Below, piece by piece: positions 1-6,950 of a stretch of DNA of 8,130 nt; position 1 is the stretch's first letter, and every line of letters begins with the position of its first letter. The position numbers and the translations under genes were made by a program. The stretch spans positions 1 to 8,130 of the forward strand of contig RFZT01000101.1 of the NCBI GenBank assembly GCA_009920585.1. The letters run 5' to 3'. Source of the stretch: a bacterium (GTDB lineage Bacteria; Verrucomicrobiota; Verrucomicrobiia; Chthoniobacterales; Terrimicrobiaceae). The notes beneath the pieces were generated by a model that saw nothing but the letters and a program-made list of their open reading frames with translations, searched no databases and was not told the DNA's origin.

Positions 1-1
1 C

Positions 2-175
2 TGCTATCAGCTTTCTGCATTCAGACGAATGCGTCCTTCCCTGCTCCAGACAACCAACTGGTGTGGCCAAGCTTTTGAGGCAACTGGCAAAATGCGATTC
101 TTCTTCTCAATCCTTCACAAGCTTGCAAATCTCCTTTCTCTGCCTGCAACCTTCCCGTTCCTGAAAATCCTGTAA
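2..175 (+). CDS. Possible C-terminal end of a plus-strand gene (5' partial), unidentified
   Basis: The frame starting at base 2 is open from the left edge for 57 codons and stops with TAA at 173-175, three bases before the ATG of the methyltransferase. The second half reads like coding sequence: all Phe codons there except one are TTC and all Ile codons are ATC. It encodes a hydrophobic, Leu/Phe-rich end that includes the residues KMRFFFSILHKLANLL. The tight stop-to-start spacing is what one expects of an operon partner. I do not recognise a family. Frame 1 is also open for 25 codons from the edge, and 57 open codons can arise by chance, so this may simply be non-coding leader DNA. The region is pyrimidine-rich on this strand (about 102-162) and somewhat richer in A/T than the genes to the right. 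I see no promoter or Shine-Dalgarno sequence in it. Confidence 0.35.
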   Translation, partial: CYQLSAFRRMRPSLLQTTNWCGQAFEATGKMRFFFSILHKLANLLSLPATFPFLKIL

Positions 176-178
176 ATT

Positions 179-796
179 ATGTCAAAAAAGCTTTCACCCA
201 CTTTCACCCAAGACTGGTTCAGTCGCAGCATACCTAGCTGGTCTCATATTCTTACCCAACTCACTAAAAAAACACCGAACCTCCGCATCCTCGAGATTGG
301 CGTCTTCGAAGGACGCTCAACATGCTGGCTGCTCGAAAACTTCTGCAAAACCCCAGAATCTACAATCATGGCGATCGACAGTTTCGAAGGCGGTATCGAG
401 CACAAAAGCATGGAACTCGGTGGGCTGAAGAAGCAGTTTGAAGATAACATAGCCTCTGTCGGATCAAGCGCCCAAGTCGTGGTCCGCCCAGGGCTTTCCC
501 TTGACCAACTCTGCCGCTTGGTTGCAGAAAATACGAAGCCATTTGACTTCATCAGTGTCGATGCCAGCCATCAAGCCGCAGATGTGCTGAGTGATGCCGT
601 ACTGGCCTTCCAACTTCTCAAGCCTAGTGGTGTTATTGCCTTCGACGACTACATCTGGTCACCCATGCGCCCAGGAACAGAAAACCCCCTGCTACTGCCC
701 AAGTCCGCCATCGACGCTTTCACAACGATCTACTCGCAAAAGCTCCGCATCCTTCCCAATTTTCCCCTCTACCAACTTTATATCCAAAAACACTAA
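179..796 (+). CDS. Class I SAM-dependent methyltransferase, Methyltransf_24-like
   Basis: This 205-residue protein is predicted to transfer a methyl group from S-adenosylmethionine to an unknown acceptor in the cytoplasm. The nucleotide-binding motif I is ILEIGVFEG (residues 37-45). An acidic strand-2 end that would hold the ribose is AID (65-67). Motif II/III regions are FDFISVDASH (122-131) and LLKPSGVIAFDDY (146-158). The VDxSH ... LKPxGxIxxDDY pattern is typical of Methyltransf_24 (PF13578), often found among sugar, antibiotic or surface-glycan modification genes. There is no signal peptide or membrane segment, and the length suits a single-domain enzyme. The ATG is the first in frame, directly after the stop of the possible upstream partial gene, and has no clear Shine-Dalgarno sequence. 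It is the only complete plus-strand gene and is convergent with the CDF gene. Its substrate cannot be deduced, because its likely operon partners lie to the left of the window. Confidence 0.85.
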   Translation: MSKKLSPTFTQDWFSRSIPSWSHILTQLTKKTPNLRILEIGVFEGRSTCWLLENFCKTPESTIMAIDSFEGGIEHKSMELGGLKKQFEDNIASVGSSAQVVVRPGLSLDQLCRLVAENTKPFDFISVDASHQAADVLSDAVLAFQLLKPSGVIAFDDYIWSPMRPGTENPLLLPKSAIDAFTTIYSQKLRILPNFPLYQLYIQKH

Positions 797-840
797 AGGG
801 TGGGGCACCAAAAAGCACCGTCGATCCTCACCAGAAAGAT
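797..840. other. Short convergent intergenic gap without a clear terminator
   Basis: The 44 bases between the stops of the methyltransferase and the convergent CDF gene contain only a 4-bp GGTG/CACC hairpin near the left end. There is no T-run on either side. No intrinsic terminator can be supported, so transcripts from both sides may read into each other or end by another mechanism. Confidence 0.5.
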
Positions 841-1698
841 TTATATCTCTTTAGTTGGCTCGATATGGACTGTGACATCGCTGAGGTGATGTCCCCCAGC
901 CATGAGCGCGTCTTTGACGAGATGAGAGATGTAATGCCCGCTGGCGACGCTGATGTCCCCTAGCACACGAACGTGGAGGTCTGCGATGAGGGTGAGGCCG
1001 CTTTTGCGAACGCGGCATTTTTCCACGCTCACGACCCCATCGACGGATTGAGCGGACTCGAGAATTTTAGCAATCACCCCCTTAAGCATGAGGATGCCAT
1101 TCCAAGCGATGATGACGCACGAAAAGAGGGCGGCCCAGTCGTCAGCACTCACAAACGCAGCCCCTCCGAACAAACACACCAGAATACCCACCACAGCGGA
1201 GAGTGATGTGAGAGCATCCGAGCGGTGATGCCAAGCATCGGCTTCGAGGGCCCGACTATTTACCTCACGACTCCGCGCATGCGAGACGCGAAAAAGGGTT
1301 TCCTTAACGAGCACCACAAACAATAGAACACCGAGCGTATATCCGGCAGGAACCGGTCGGTCGGGGGCGCCATAGACTATTTCTTTGAGGCTGTTCATAG
1401 CCACCGCGACACCCGCACCCAGCAATAGAAGGGCTCCAGCAACGCCGGCCAAGGATTCCACTTTCCCGTGACCGTAGGGGTGGGTTTCATCTGGGGGACG
1501 CTCCGCGTATTTGAGCGCGAGCCAGATCATAGTGGAGCTGAAAACATCCAACGTCGATTCCACCCCGTCAGCAATGAGTGCGTCCGCGTGGCCGAACCAA
1601 CCAGCCGTGATCTTGATGACAGCCAAGAGAGCATTGAGGAAAATACCTGCTAAAAGCACTCTCCGCCCACGAAGCGCCCGTTCTGCGAGCGTGGTCAA
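841..1698 (-). CDS. Cation diffusion facilitator (CDF) family divalent-metal transporter
   Basis: This 285-residue inner-membrane protein is predicted to export a divalent cation such as Zn(II), Fe(II) or Mn(II) in exchange for protons. TM1 is at about 14-34. The TM2 signature ADGVESTLDVFSS (43-55) supplies metal ligands Glu47 and Asp51. The family-typical loop HPYGHGKVE (73-81) follows, and TM5 carries the HHRSD site with His157 and Asp161. The C-terminal cytoplasmic domain (about 215-285) has the usual ferredoxin-like pattern ending in DVTVHIEP. Length is normal for a short CDF without a His-rich loop. Glu in the TM2 site, where His or Asp is more usual, leaves metal specificity open. The start is TTG: the frame has a stop at 1711-1713, no ATG occurs before residue 57, and AAAGGA sits five bases upstream. 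It begins two bases after the RND stop, so translation is probably coupled and the gene is the last of the efflux operon. Confidence 0.93.
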   Translation of the reverse strand: MTTLAERALRGRRVLLAGIFLNALLAVIKITAGWFGHADALIADGVESTLDVFSSTMIWLALKYAERPPDETHPYGHGKVESLAGVAGALLLLGAGVAVAMNSLKEIVYGAPDRPVPAGYTLGVLLFVVLVKETLFRVSHARSREVNSRALEADAWHHRSDALTSLSAVVGILVCLFGGAAFVSADDWAALFSCVIIAWNGILMLKGVIAKILESAQSVDGVVSVEKCRVRKSGLTLIADLHVRVLGDISVASGHYISHLVKDALMAGGHHLSDVTVHIEPTKEI

Positions 1699-1700
1699 TT

Positions 1701-4700
1701 TTATCCTTTGCTAGGGGATTGCGGTTCCTTTGGTGCTTCTTCAGTGCGACCACCCGCCATAAATTTCTCGACGAGATAGAAGCAGGCGGGAATCAAAAAG
1801 AGGGAAAGGAAGGTCGCGGCCAACATGCCTCCGATGACTGTTGTGCCGAGGATTCTCCGACTCACAGACCCAGAGCCCGTCGCCATCGCCAAGGGTAGTG
1901 TACCGAGAATAAAGGCAAAAGCCGTCATGAGGATCGGACGCAGGCGCAACTTGGCACCGGTCAGCGTGGCCTCAATGAGCGACTTGCCCTTTTCATATTC
2001 GTCCTTCGCGAACTCAACAATGAGAATGGCATTTTTGGCAGAGAGACCAATGAGCATCACGAGGCCGATCTGAGCGTAGAGATTATTTTGCATTCCGCGT
2101 ATCGAGAGTCCCAGAAAGGCTCCAAAAACCGCGACTGGCGTTGTGAAAAGAACACTGAATGGAAGTGTCCAACTCTCGTATTGCGCGGCGAGAATCAGAA
2201 AAACGAATAACAGCGAAAGCGCAAAAATCGCGGAAGGCGGAATCCCTTCTGCCGCCTGATTCTCTTGGTAAGACATACCAAAATAGTCAAAACCCATTCC
2301 CTGCGGCATGCTCTCAGCGAAGACTTCCTCAAGCGCCTTCATGGCTTGGGCTGTGGAATATCCCGGGGTGACAGCGGCATTGATCTGGGAACACCGGAAC
2401 ATGTTATAACGCATCGTGAACTCAGGGCCAAAGGACTCCTTCACCTTAATAAACGAACTCACTGGCACGGGGTCCTTGTTGTTATTCGTGATGTAGAAAA
2501 GACCGAGATTTTCGACATCGGTGCGGTATTCGCCATCGGCTTGGATGTAAACCTGCCATTGGAGGCCGAAGCGGTTGAAGTAATTCACAAAATATCCGCC
2601 AAGGAAGGTTTGAACCGTCTGGTAGGCCTCATTGAGGCTGACGCCTTGGATCATTGCCTGAGCTTCATCTACCTCGAGTTTGATCTGGGGAACATCCCAG
2701 AGCGAAGTGGTGAAAAGATTGGTCAACTCGGGACGTTTGCGGGCTGCATCCATGAACTTCTGGGTGTTGGTGGCGATAAAACTCACCGAACCTCCAGAGC
2801 GATCCTCCAGCATGAAGGTAACACCACCAGCCGTTCCGATGCCTGGAATCGCGGGAGGAGGAAAGGCAAAGGCCGCTGTGGGACGAGCGAGTTGTGAAAG
2901 CTCGCGGTTGATTTTTGCCTGGATGGCATCAACCTGGAGATCGGGGGATTTTCGATCAGCCCAGTCCTCAAGTGTGATGAAGAAAAAGCCTGTGTAGGTA
3001 CTCGTAACATTACTAAGGAGGTTGAACCCGATGATCGATGTCGCGTATTTGACCCCGGGGGTTTTGAGAAGGATTGATTCGACTTGTTCCGAGGCCTCGG
3101 AAGTTTGCTGGAGTGATGCGGCTCGAGGAAGCTGTACAACGCCGAACAGGTAACCTTGATCCTCTTCTGGGATAAAGGCCGTCGGCATCGTGCCACCGAT
3201 TCCACCCGCAGCAAGTGAGAGAAAAACAAGAAGCAAGATGGTGATGGCGATCTTGCGGATCAACCCACGACAGATCGTCACATAGCCCTTCGTCGCGGAG
3301 TCAAAGAAACGGTTGAAGCCTCGGAAAAAGATTCCTAGTGGGCCTCGGGTCTGTGTTCGCGGACGTAGCAGGAGAGCGCCCAAGGCCGGGCTGAGCGAGA
3401 GGGCGTTGAAGGCCGAAATCAAGACCGAGACGGCCATAGTGACGGCGAACTGCTGATACATCGCTCCCGTGATGCCGGGGATGAAAATAGTCGGGATAAA
3501 TACCGCCGAAAGGATGAGTGCGATGGCAACAACAGGCCCGGAAACCTGCGACATGGCCTTGAATGCCGCATCCCGAGGGGAAAGCCCCTCCTCGATGTGG
3601 GACTCAATCGCCTCCACCACCACGATGGCGTCATCGACCACGAGACCGATCGCCAGTACCATACCGAAGAGCGAAAGCGTATTGATGCTGAAGCCCAACA
3701 TCGGGAACAGTGCGAATGTGCCAATGAGGGAGACTGGAACGGCGATAAGCGGAATGAGCGTGGCGCGCCAACCCTGGAGAAAGATGAACACGACCAGAAT
3801 CACGAGCACCATCGCCTCGAAGAGGGTCTTCACGATTTCCTTCATGCCATCCGTGATCGCCAGGGTCGTATCCAGTGCGACCTCGTATTGCAATCCGGCT
3901 GGGAAAAGCTTCGCCTGACTCTCAAAGAAGGCACGAACTTGTTTCATCGAATCCACCGCATTCGAACCGGGAAGCTGGTAGACCGCCACAATGGCCGCAT
4001 TTTTGCCATTGAAACGACCGCGAATATTGTAAACCTGACCGCCCAATTCCACGCTGGCGACGTCCTTCACTCTGACGATGGAACCATCAGAGTTAGCGCG
4101 GATGACGATATTCTCAAACTCCTCCGTTGTTGTGAGTCGGCTTGTTGTAGTCACCGTGAAAGTGAAAACCTGGCCCGCAGGAGCAGGCTCCGAGCCAATT
4201 TGGCCGGCGGGATTGACCTTGTTTTGCGCGCTGACTGCGCTGATGACTTCAGGGACAGTGATTTTGAGGGTAGCGAGACGATCTGGCTTCACCCAAATAC
4301 GCATGGCATATTGGCCTGCGCCGAAAATACTCACGCTTCCGATGCCCGGAATACGCGTGAGCGGGTCGTTGATATTGATGTAGGCGTAGTTCGCCAGAAA
4401 GGTCGGGTCGAATTGCCCGTCTGGGGAATAGAGCACAAAAACACCGAGCGGAGAGGAGAGAGCCTGCTCGACCGTGACGCCGTAGTTGCGAACATCGCTA
4501 GGAAGTTGAGATGACGCCTGTGTCTGGCGCATTTGGGCCAGAATCTGATCCGTCGTCGGTACAGTATCTGTGCCGAAAATGACATTCAGGTTCATGATGC
4601 CCGAGTTCGCATTGATGGAATACATGTACTCCATGCCCTCGACTCCGCTCATTTGCTGCTCAATCGGGGTGGCAACCGATTGCTCGACTGTGACGGCGTC

Positions 4701-4856
4701 TGCACCGACATAGGTCGTCTGAACCTGAATCTGAGGCGGAACGATATTGGGAAATTGCGCAACTGGCAGCCCAGCCATTGAGACCAGACCGATAATCACT
4801 GTGATAATCGCGATGACCATCGCGACAATCGGCCGACGGATAAAGAAGTTGGACAT
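1701..4856 (-). CDS. RND efflux transporter, HAE-1 (AcrB/MexB) family inner-membrane subunit
   Basis: This 1051-residue protein matches AcrB in length and plan. TM1 is at about 10-28, followed by a porter domain with the MSGVEGMEYM stretch (69-78), TM2-6 at about 340-500, TM7 at about 538-556, a second porter/docking region, and TM8-12 at about 873-1032. The proton-relay residues are all present: Asp408 and Asp409 in GLVVDDAIVVVE, Lys941 in GLSAKNAILIVEFAKDE, Arg971 and Thr978 in RLRPILMT. The double Asp and the overall resemblance to AcrB point to the HAE-1 class (drugs, dyes, bile-salt-like or other amphiphiles) rather than CusA/CzcA-type metal pumps. It should work as a trimer, taking substrates from the periplasm or outer leaflet. 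Cys822 lies in the periplasmic strand MFRCSQIN and is one of only a few cysteines. The ATG is five bases after the adaptor stop and the CDF start is two bases after its own stop. The exact substrate is unknown. Confidence 0.97.
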   Translation of the reverse strand: MSNFFIRRPIVAMVIAIITVIIGLVSMAGLPVAQFPNIVPPQIQVQTTYVGADAVTVEQSVATPIEQQMSGVEGMEYMYSINANSGIMNLNVIFGTDTVPTTDQILAQMRQTQASSQLPSDVRNYGVTVEQALSSPLGVFVLYSPDGQFDPTFLANYAYININDPLTRIPGIGSVSIFGAGQYAMRIWVKPDRLATLKITVPEVISAVSAQNKVNPAGQIGSEPAPAGQVFTFTVTTTSRLTTTEEFENIVIRANSDGSIVRVKDVASVELGGQVYNIRGRFNGKNAAIVAVYQLPGSNAVDSMKQVRAFFESQAKLFPAGLQYEVALDTTLAITDGMKEIVKTLFEAMVLVILVVFIFLQGWRATLIPLIAVPVSLIGTFALFPMLGFSINTLSLFGMVLAIGLVVDDAIVVVEAIESHIEEGLSPRDAAFKAMSQVSGPVVAIALILSAVFIPTIFIPGITGAMYQQFAVTMAVSVLISAFNALSLSPALGALLLRPRTQTRGPLGIFFRGFNRFFDSATKGYVTICRGLIRKIAITILLLVFLSLAAGGIGGTMPTAFIPEEDQGYLFGVVQLPRAASLQQTSEASEQVESILLKTPGVKYATSIIGFNLLSNVTSTYTGFFFITLEDWADRKSPDLQVDAIQAKINRELSQLARPTAAFAFPPPAIPGIGTAGGVTFMLEDRSGGSVSFIATNTQKFMDAARKRPELTNLFTTSLWDVPQIKLEVDEAQAMIQGVSLNEAYQTVQTFLGGYFVNYFNRFGLQWQVYIQADGEYRTDVENLGLFYITNNNKDPVPVSSFIKVKESFGPEFTMRYNMFRCSQINAAVTPGYSTAQAMKALEEVFAESMPQGMGFDYFGMSYQENQAAEGIPPSAIFALSLLFVFLILAAQYESWTLPFSVLFTTPVAVFGAFLGLSIRGMQNNLYAQIGLVMLIGLSAKNAILIVEFAKDEYEKGKSLIEATLTGAKLRLRPILMTAFAFILGTLPLAMATGSGSVSRRILGTTVIGGMLAATFLSLFLIPACFYLVEKFMAGGRTEEAPKEPQSPSKG
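1704..1709 (-). promoter_or_regulatory. Ribosome binding site deciding the TTG start of the CDF gene
   Basis: On the minus strand AAAGGA lies five bases before TTG (1698-1696) and runs into the TAA stop of the RND gene. It is the only clear Shine-Dalgarno sequence in the window and supports both the non-ATG start and independent or re-initiating translation at the end of the RND gene. Confidence 0.75.
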
Positions 4857-4861
4857 GAGAA

Positions 4862-6085
4862 TTACTTCGTTTCTGGCGCTGCAGGCTTGGCGGTGGGGGC
4901 GGGTGTAGCCTCAGTAGTCGGAGCGACCGACTGTGACTTCGCATTCGAGACTGCGGGCGTAGGCTCCACATAGGGTTTCGCTACCACCTTCACTCCCGGA
5001 CGGGCTTTTTCAATTCCATCGACTACGACTTGATCGCCCTCCTTGAGTGGACCAAAGACCACCTGCATCTGGCCTTGAGTCGGGCCGAGTTTCACAGGCA
5101 CGGCCTTCACTGTATTGTCGGGCTGAAGCAAGCCAACGTAGAAGTTGCCCTGCATCTCGACTTTGGACTTCTGTGGAATGAGGAGAGCATTCTTGATTTC
5201 TGCCACTGGAGCGGTCACGAGCGCGAACAGTCCTGGACGAAGGGTTCCGTTGGGATTCGCAAACAAGGCTGTGATTTGAATGGTTCCGGTGGACGCATTC
5301 ACCTCGCGGTTGTAGAATTCGAATTTGCCAAGCTCCGGGTAATCCTGCCCATTAGCCAACTTGAGTTTGAGCTTAGCGGCATTGTCGTTTGTCAAAGTAT
5401 TCTGCAGCTTTTGCAGGAGAGGTGCCGCATTCAAATACTCCGCCTCGGTGATGAAGAAATTCAACTTCATGGGGTCGAGCTGCGAAGCTTGGGTGAGCAG
5501 ACTAGTGCGACCGCCTGGCCCAACGAGGTCGCCGATCTGGGCATTAGCGATACCGACCACCCCATCAAATGGAGCTAAGATCGTGCAGTAGCCGAGATTG
5601 ACTTGGGCGGATTGCACCGCTGCCTGACAGGCTGCGACATTCGCAAGCGAGGCTTGGGTATCCTGATAGGAGGTCTGATATTCTTGCTCGCTGATGACCT
5701 TCGTCTGGAAGAGTTGCGTCTGGCGTTGGAGGGTGATTTGTTGCAACTGGGCCCTAGCCACCGCGCTGGCATAGGTCGCCTGCGATTGGGCTAGAGCGGC
5801 TTCAAAAGGACGCGGATCGATGGTAAAAAGAACCTCGCCTTGCTTCACCCTCGAGCCTTCCTTGTAGTTCTGCGTGAGTAAATATCCCGTGACCTGGGCT
5901 TGGATATTCGAATTCTTGTATCCATCCATCAGGCCGACCCACTCATTGGTCGCCGTCACGTCTTGCGCGAGCACTGACGTCACCGTCACCGACACAGGCG
6001 GAACTTCCGTCGGGGTGGGTTTTTTGCAGGACGTAAAGAGGATCGCCACACCAAGAAGAAGTCTGGCATTTGAACGTAGATTCAT
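4862..6085 (-). CDS. RND efflux periplasmic adaptor (membrane fusion protein), probable lipoprotein
   Basis: This 407-residue protein is of the AcrA/MexA family and bridges the RND pump to an outer-membrane channel. A short signal segment ends in LFTSC, and Cys20 is a likely lipidation site, although Phe at -3 is not ideal for a lipobox. Domains in order are the two halves of the lipoyl/barrel-sandwich domain (about 58-95 and 163-195, with YCTILAPFDGVVG), an alpha-hairpin (about 95-162), a beta-barrel (about 206-295) and the membrane-proximal domain (about 300-370). The hairpin tip has Arg121, Leu125 and Ser132 in the RxxxLxxxxxxS spacing known to dock onto TolC-type channels. After about residue 370 the protein ends in a Pro/Ala/Thr-rich, probably disordered tail. 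The ATG gives a complete signal region, but no Shine-Dalgarno sequence is seen. The gene lies 56 bases after the exported-protein gene and 5 bases before the RND gene. No outer-membrane factor is encoded here. Confidence 0.95.
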   Translation of the reverse strand: MNLRSNARLLLGVAILFTSCKKPTPTEVPPVSVTVTSVLAQDVTATNEWVGLMDGYKNSNIQAQVTGYLLTQNYKEGSRVKQGEVLFTIDPRPFEAALAQSQATYASAVARAQLQQITLQRQTQLFQTKVISEQEYQTSYQDTQASLANVAACQAAVQSAQVNLGYCTILAPFDGVVGIANAQIGDLVGPGGRTSLLTQASQLDPMKLNFFITEAEYLNAAPLLQKLQNTLTNDNAAKLKLKLANGQDYPELGKFEFYNREVNASTGTIQITALFANPNGTLRPGLFALVTAPVAEIKNALLIPQKSKVEMQGNFYVGLLQPDNTVKAVPVKLGPTQGQMQVVFGPLKEGDQVVVDGIEKARPGVKVVAKPYVEPTPAVSNAKSQSVAPTTEATPAPTAKPAAPETK

Positions 6086-6141
6086 GACCGATACGTCTAC
6101 CGAGGCAGGAAGAAATAAACCAGCCCTAACTCAACAAAATC

Positions 6142-6876
6142 CTACTTATCTGCTCCAGGCCCGATCGTTCTTTCACCGATCAAAAACTCCTGAACATTAC
6201 CAATAATACGCAGCGTGGTATCTTGAGTTTTCTCGGCGGTTCCAGTGGCAATGTCAGAGACTTTACCCACAAGTCCCCCCACCTTCTTTGTGTCAGCCTC
6301 ACTTTTGACACCTTCGGCCAACTTCAGGGGCACTGCGACAACCCCGGTTTCGGCGGAAATCCCCATAGTCCCCACAGTCGTCCCCATATTGTCATAAAGC
6401 TTGACCGTCCAGATGGGCCCCGTGGAGTTCGGTGGAACCTGCAATGTGTAATCAAGCCAATGGAATCCGACACGACCCGCAGTCGCTTCCGCTTGGGCGG
6501 CCTGAAAAATAGAGTCCCCATCCACCCCCAATTGGGCTCTTTCGATGGCGGGCAAATTGGCAACCTCCGTGAAACCACGCAACGGGGTCCGCTCGGACGT
6601 GATGATTCCGTTGGCAATACCAACTTCACGCACACCGCCACGCGCGGTCGCATCGGCGAGCAAAACAGACCACTCGCTTGGGAATGGATCCCCCCTTTCG
6701 CCTTTGATTTCTACAATACGGGCATCCTTCGCGTAAGGTTGGGACTGGATTGTTTGGAGTGCCAAAAGGACAGAACCCGCCGCGCCCGCGAAGGCACAGA
6801 GAGGTATCGCAGATAGCAAAAATAAGGCCAGACAGGTGCTTCGTAGGGGAGATTTTTTGACCATAATCCTATTCAT
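6142..6876 (-). CDS. Exported protein of unknown function at the head of the efflux operon
   Basis: This 244-residue protein has a clear Sec signal: Lys7/Lys8, a hydrophobic core at about 15-28, and a likely cleavage after AFA (residue 30). The mature part begins with a helix-like segment (31-45). It continues with IVEIKGERGDPFPSEWSVL (54-72), then VGFHWLDYTLQV (136-147) and IWTVKLYD (155-162). Next comes VGTMGISAETGVV (168-180), reminiscent of the beta-strand plus Asp/Glu-x-G turn of PepSY-type domains. An amphipathic C-terminal segment ends in GNVQEFLIGERTIG (226-239). From memory this layout recurs in uncharacterised verrucomicrobial proteins; that is an impression, not a search. There is no lipobox and no catalytic motif that I can name. 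The start could be Met1 or Met5, since both precede the signal and neither has a good ribosome site. It is co-oriented with, and 56 bases ahead of, the adaptor gene with no terminator between them, so a periplasmic accessory role in the efflux system is possible but unproven. Confidence 0.8.
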   Translation of the reverse strand: MNRIMVKKSPLRSTCLALFLLSAIPLCAFAGAAGSVLLALQTIQSQPYAKDARIVEIKGERGDPFPSEWSVLLADATARGGVREVGIANGIITSERTPLRGFTEVANLPAIERAQLGVDGDSIFQAAQAEATAGRVGFHWLDYTLQVPPNSTGPIWTVKLYDNMGTTVGTMGISAETGVVAVPLKLAEGVKSEADTKKVGGLVGKVSDIATGTAEKTQDTTLRIIGNVQEFLIGERTIGPGADK

Positions 6877-6896
6877 TTATGCCAGAATGTGAAAAA

Positions 6897-6930
6897 TCTC
6901 AAGCGTGGACACGTTGTCCACGCTTGGAGA
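6897..6930 (-). terminator. Intrinsic terminator downstream of clpC
   Basis: A perfect 11-bp inverted repeat (6901-6911 with 6915-6925, arms AAGCGTGGACA and TGTCCACGCTT) encloses a three-base loop. The stem can be lengthened by four pairs (6897-6900 with 6927-6930) with a single bulged base at 6926. Read on the minus strand, the hairpin is followed at once by GAGATTTTTC, a five-T run at 6892-6896. On the plus strand no T-run follows, so it serves the minus strand. It begins about 20 bases after the clpC stop and ends about 20 bases before the ATG of the exported-protein gene. Confidence 0.85.
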
Positions 6931-6950
6931 TGCAATTCGTATTTGCTCGA

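Noticed and set aside
797..840. A bidirectional terminator between the convergent methyltransferase and CDF genes
   Set aside because: Only a 4-bp stem is present and neither strand has a T-run after it.
2265..2897. A 210-codon plus-strand open frame opposite the RND gene
   Set aside because: It is a shadow of the RND periplasmic domain with no protein-like features of its own.
3597..4514. A 305-codon plus-strand open frame opposite the RND gene
   Set aside because: It lies entirely antisense to a full-length, highly conserved RND transporter. Its product is rich in His, Asp, Glu and Arg without family motifs, as expected of a shadow frame over biased codons.
1701..4856. Assigning the RND protein to the CusA/CzcA heavy-metal class because of the adjacent CDF gene
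   Set aside because: The TM4 Asp-Asp pair and the close similarity in length and motifs to AcrB/MexB favour the HAE-1 class.
6086..6141. A separate promoter directly before the adaptor gene
   Set aside because: TTG-type -35 candidates on the minus strand do not pair with a plausible -10 at 16-18 bases. Read-through from the upstream gene is simpler.
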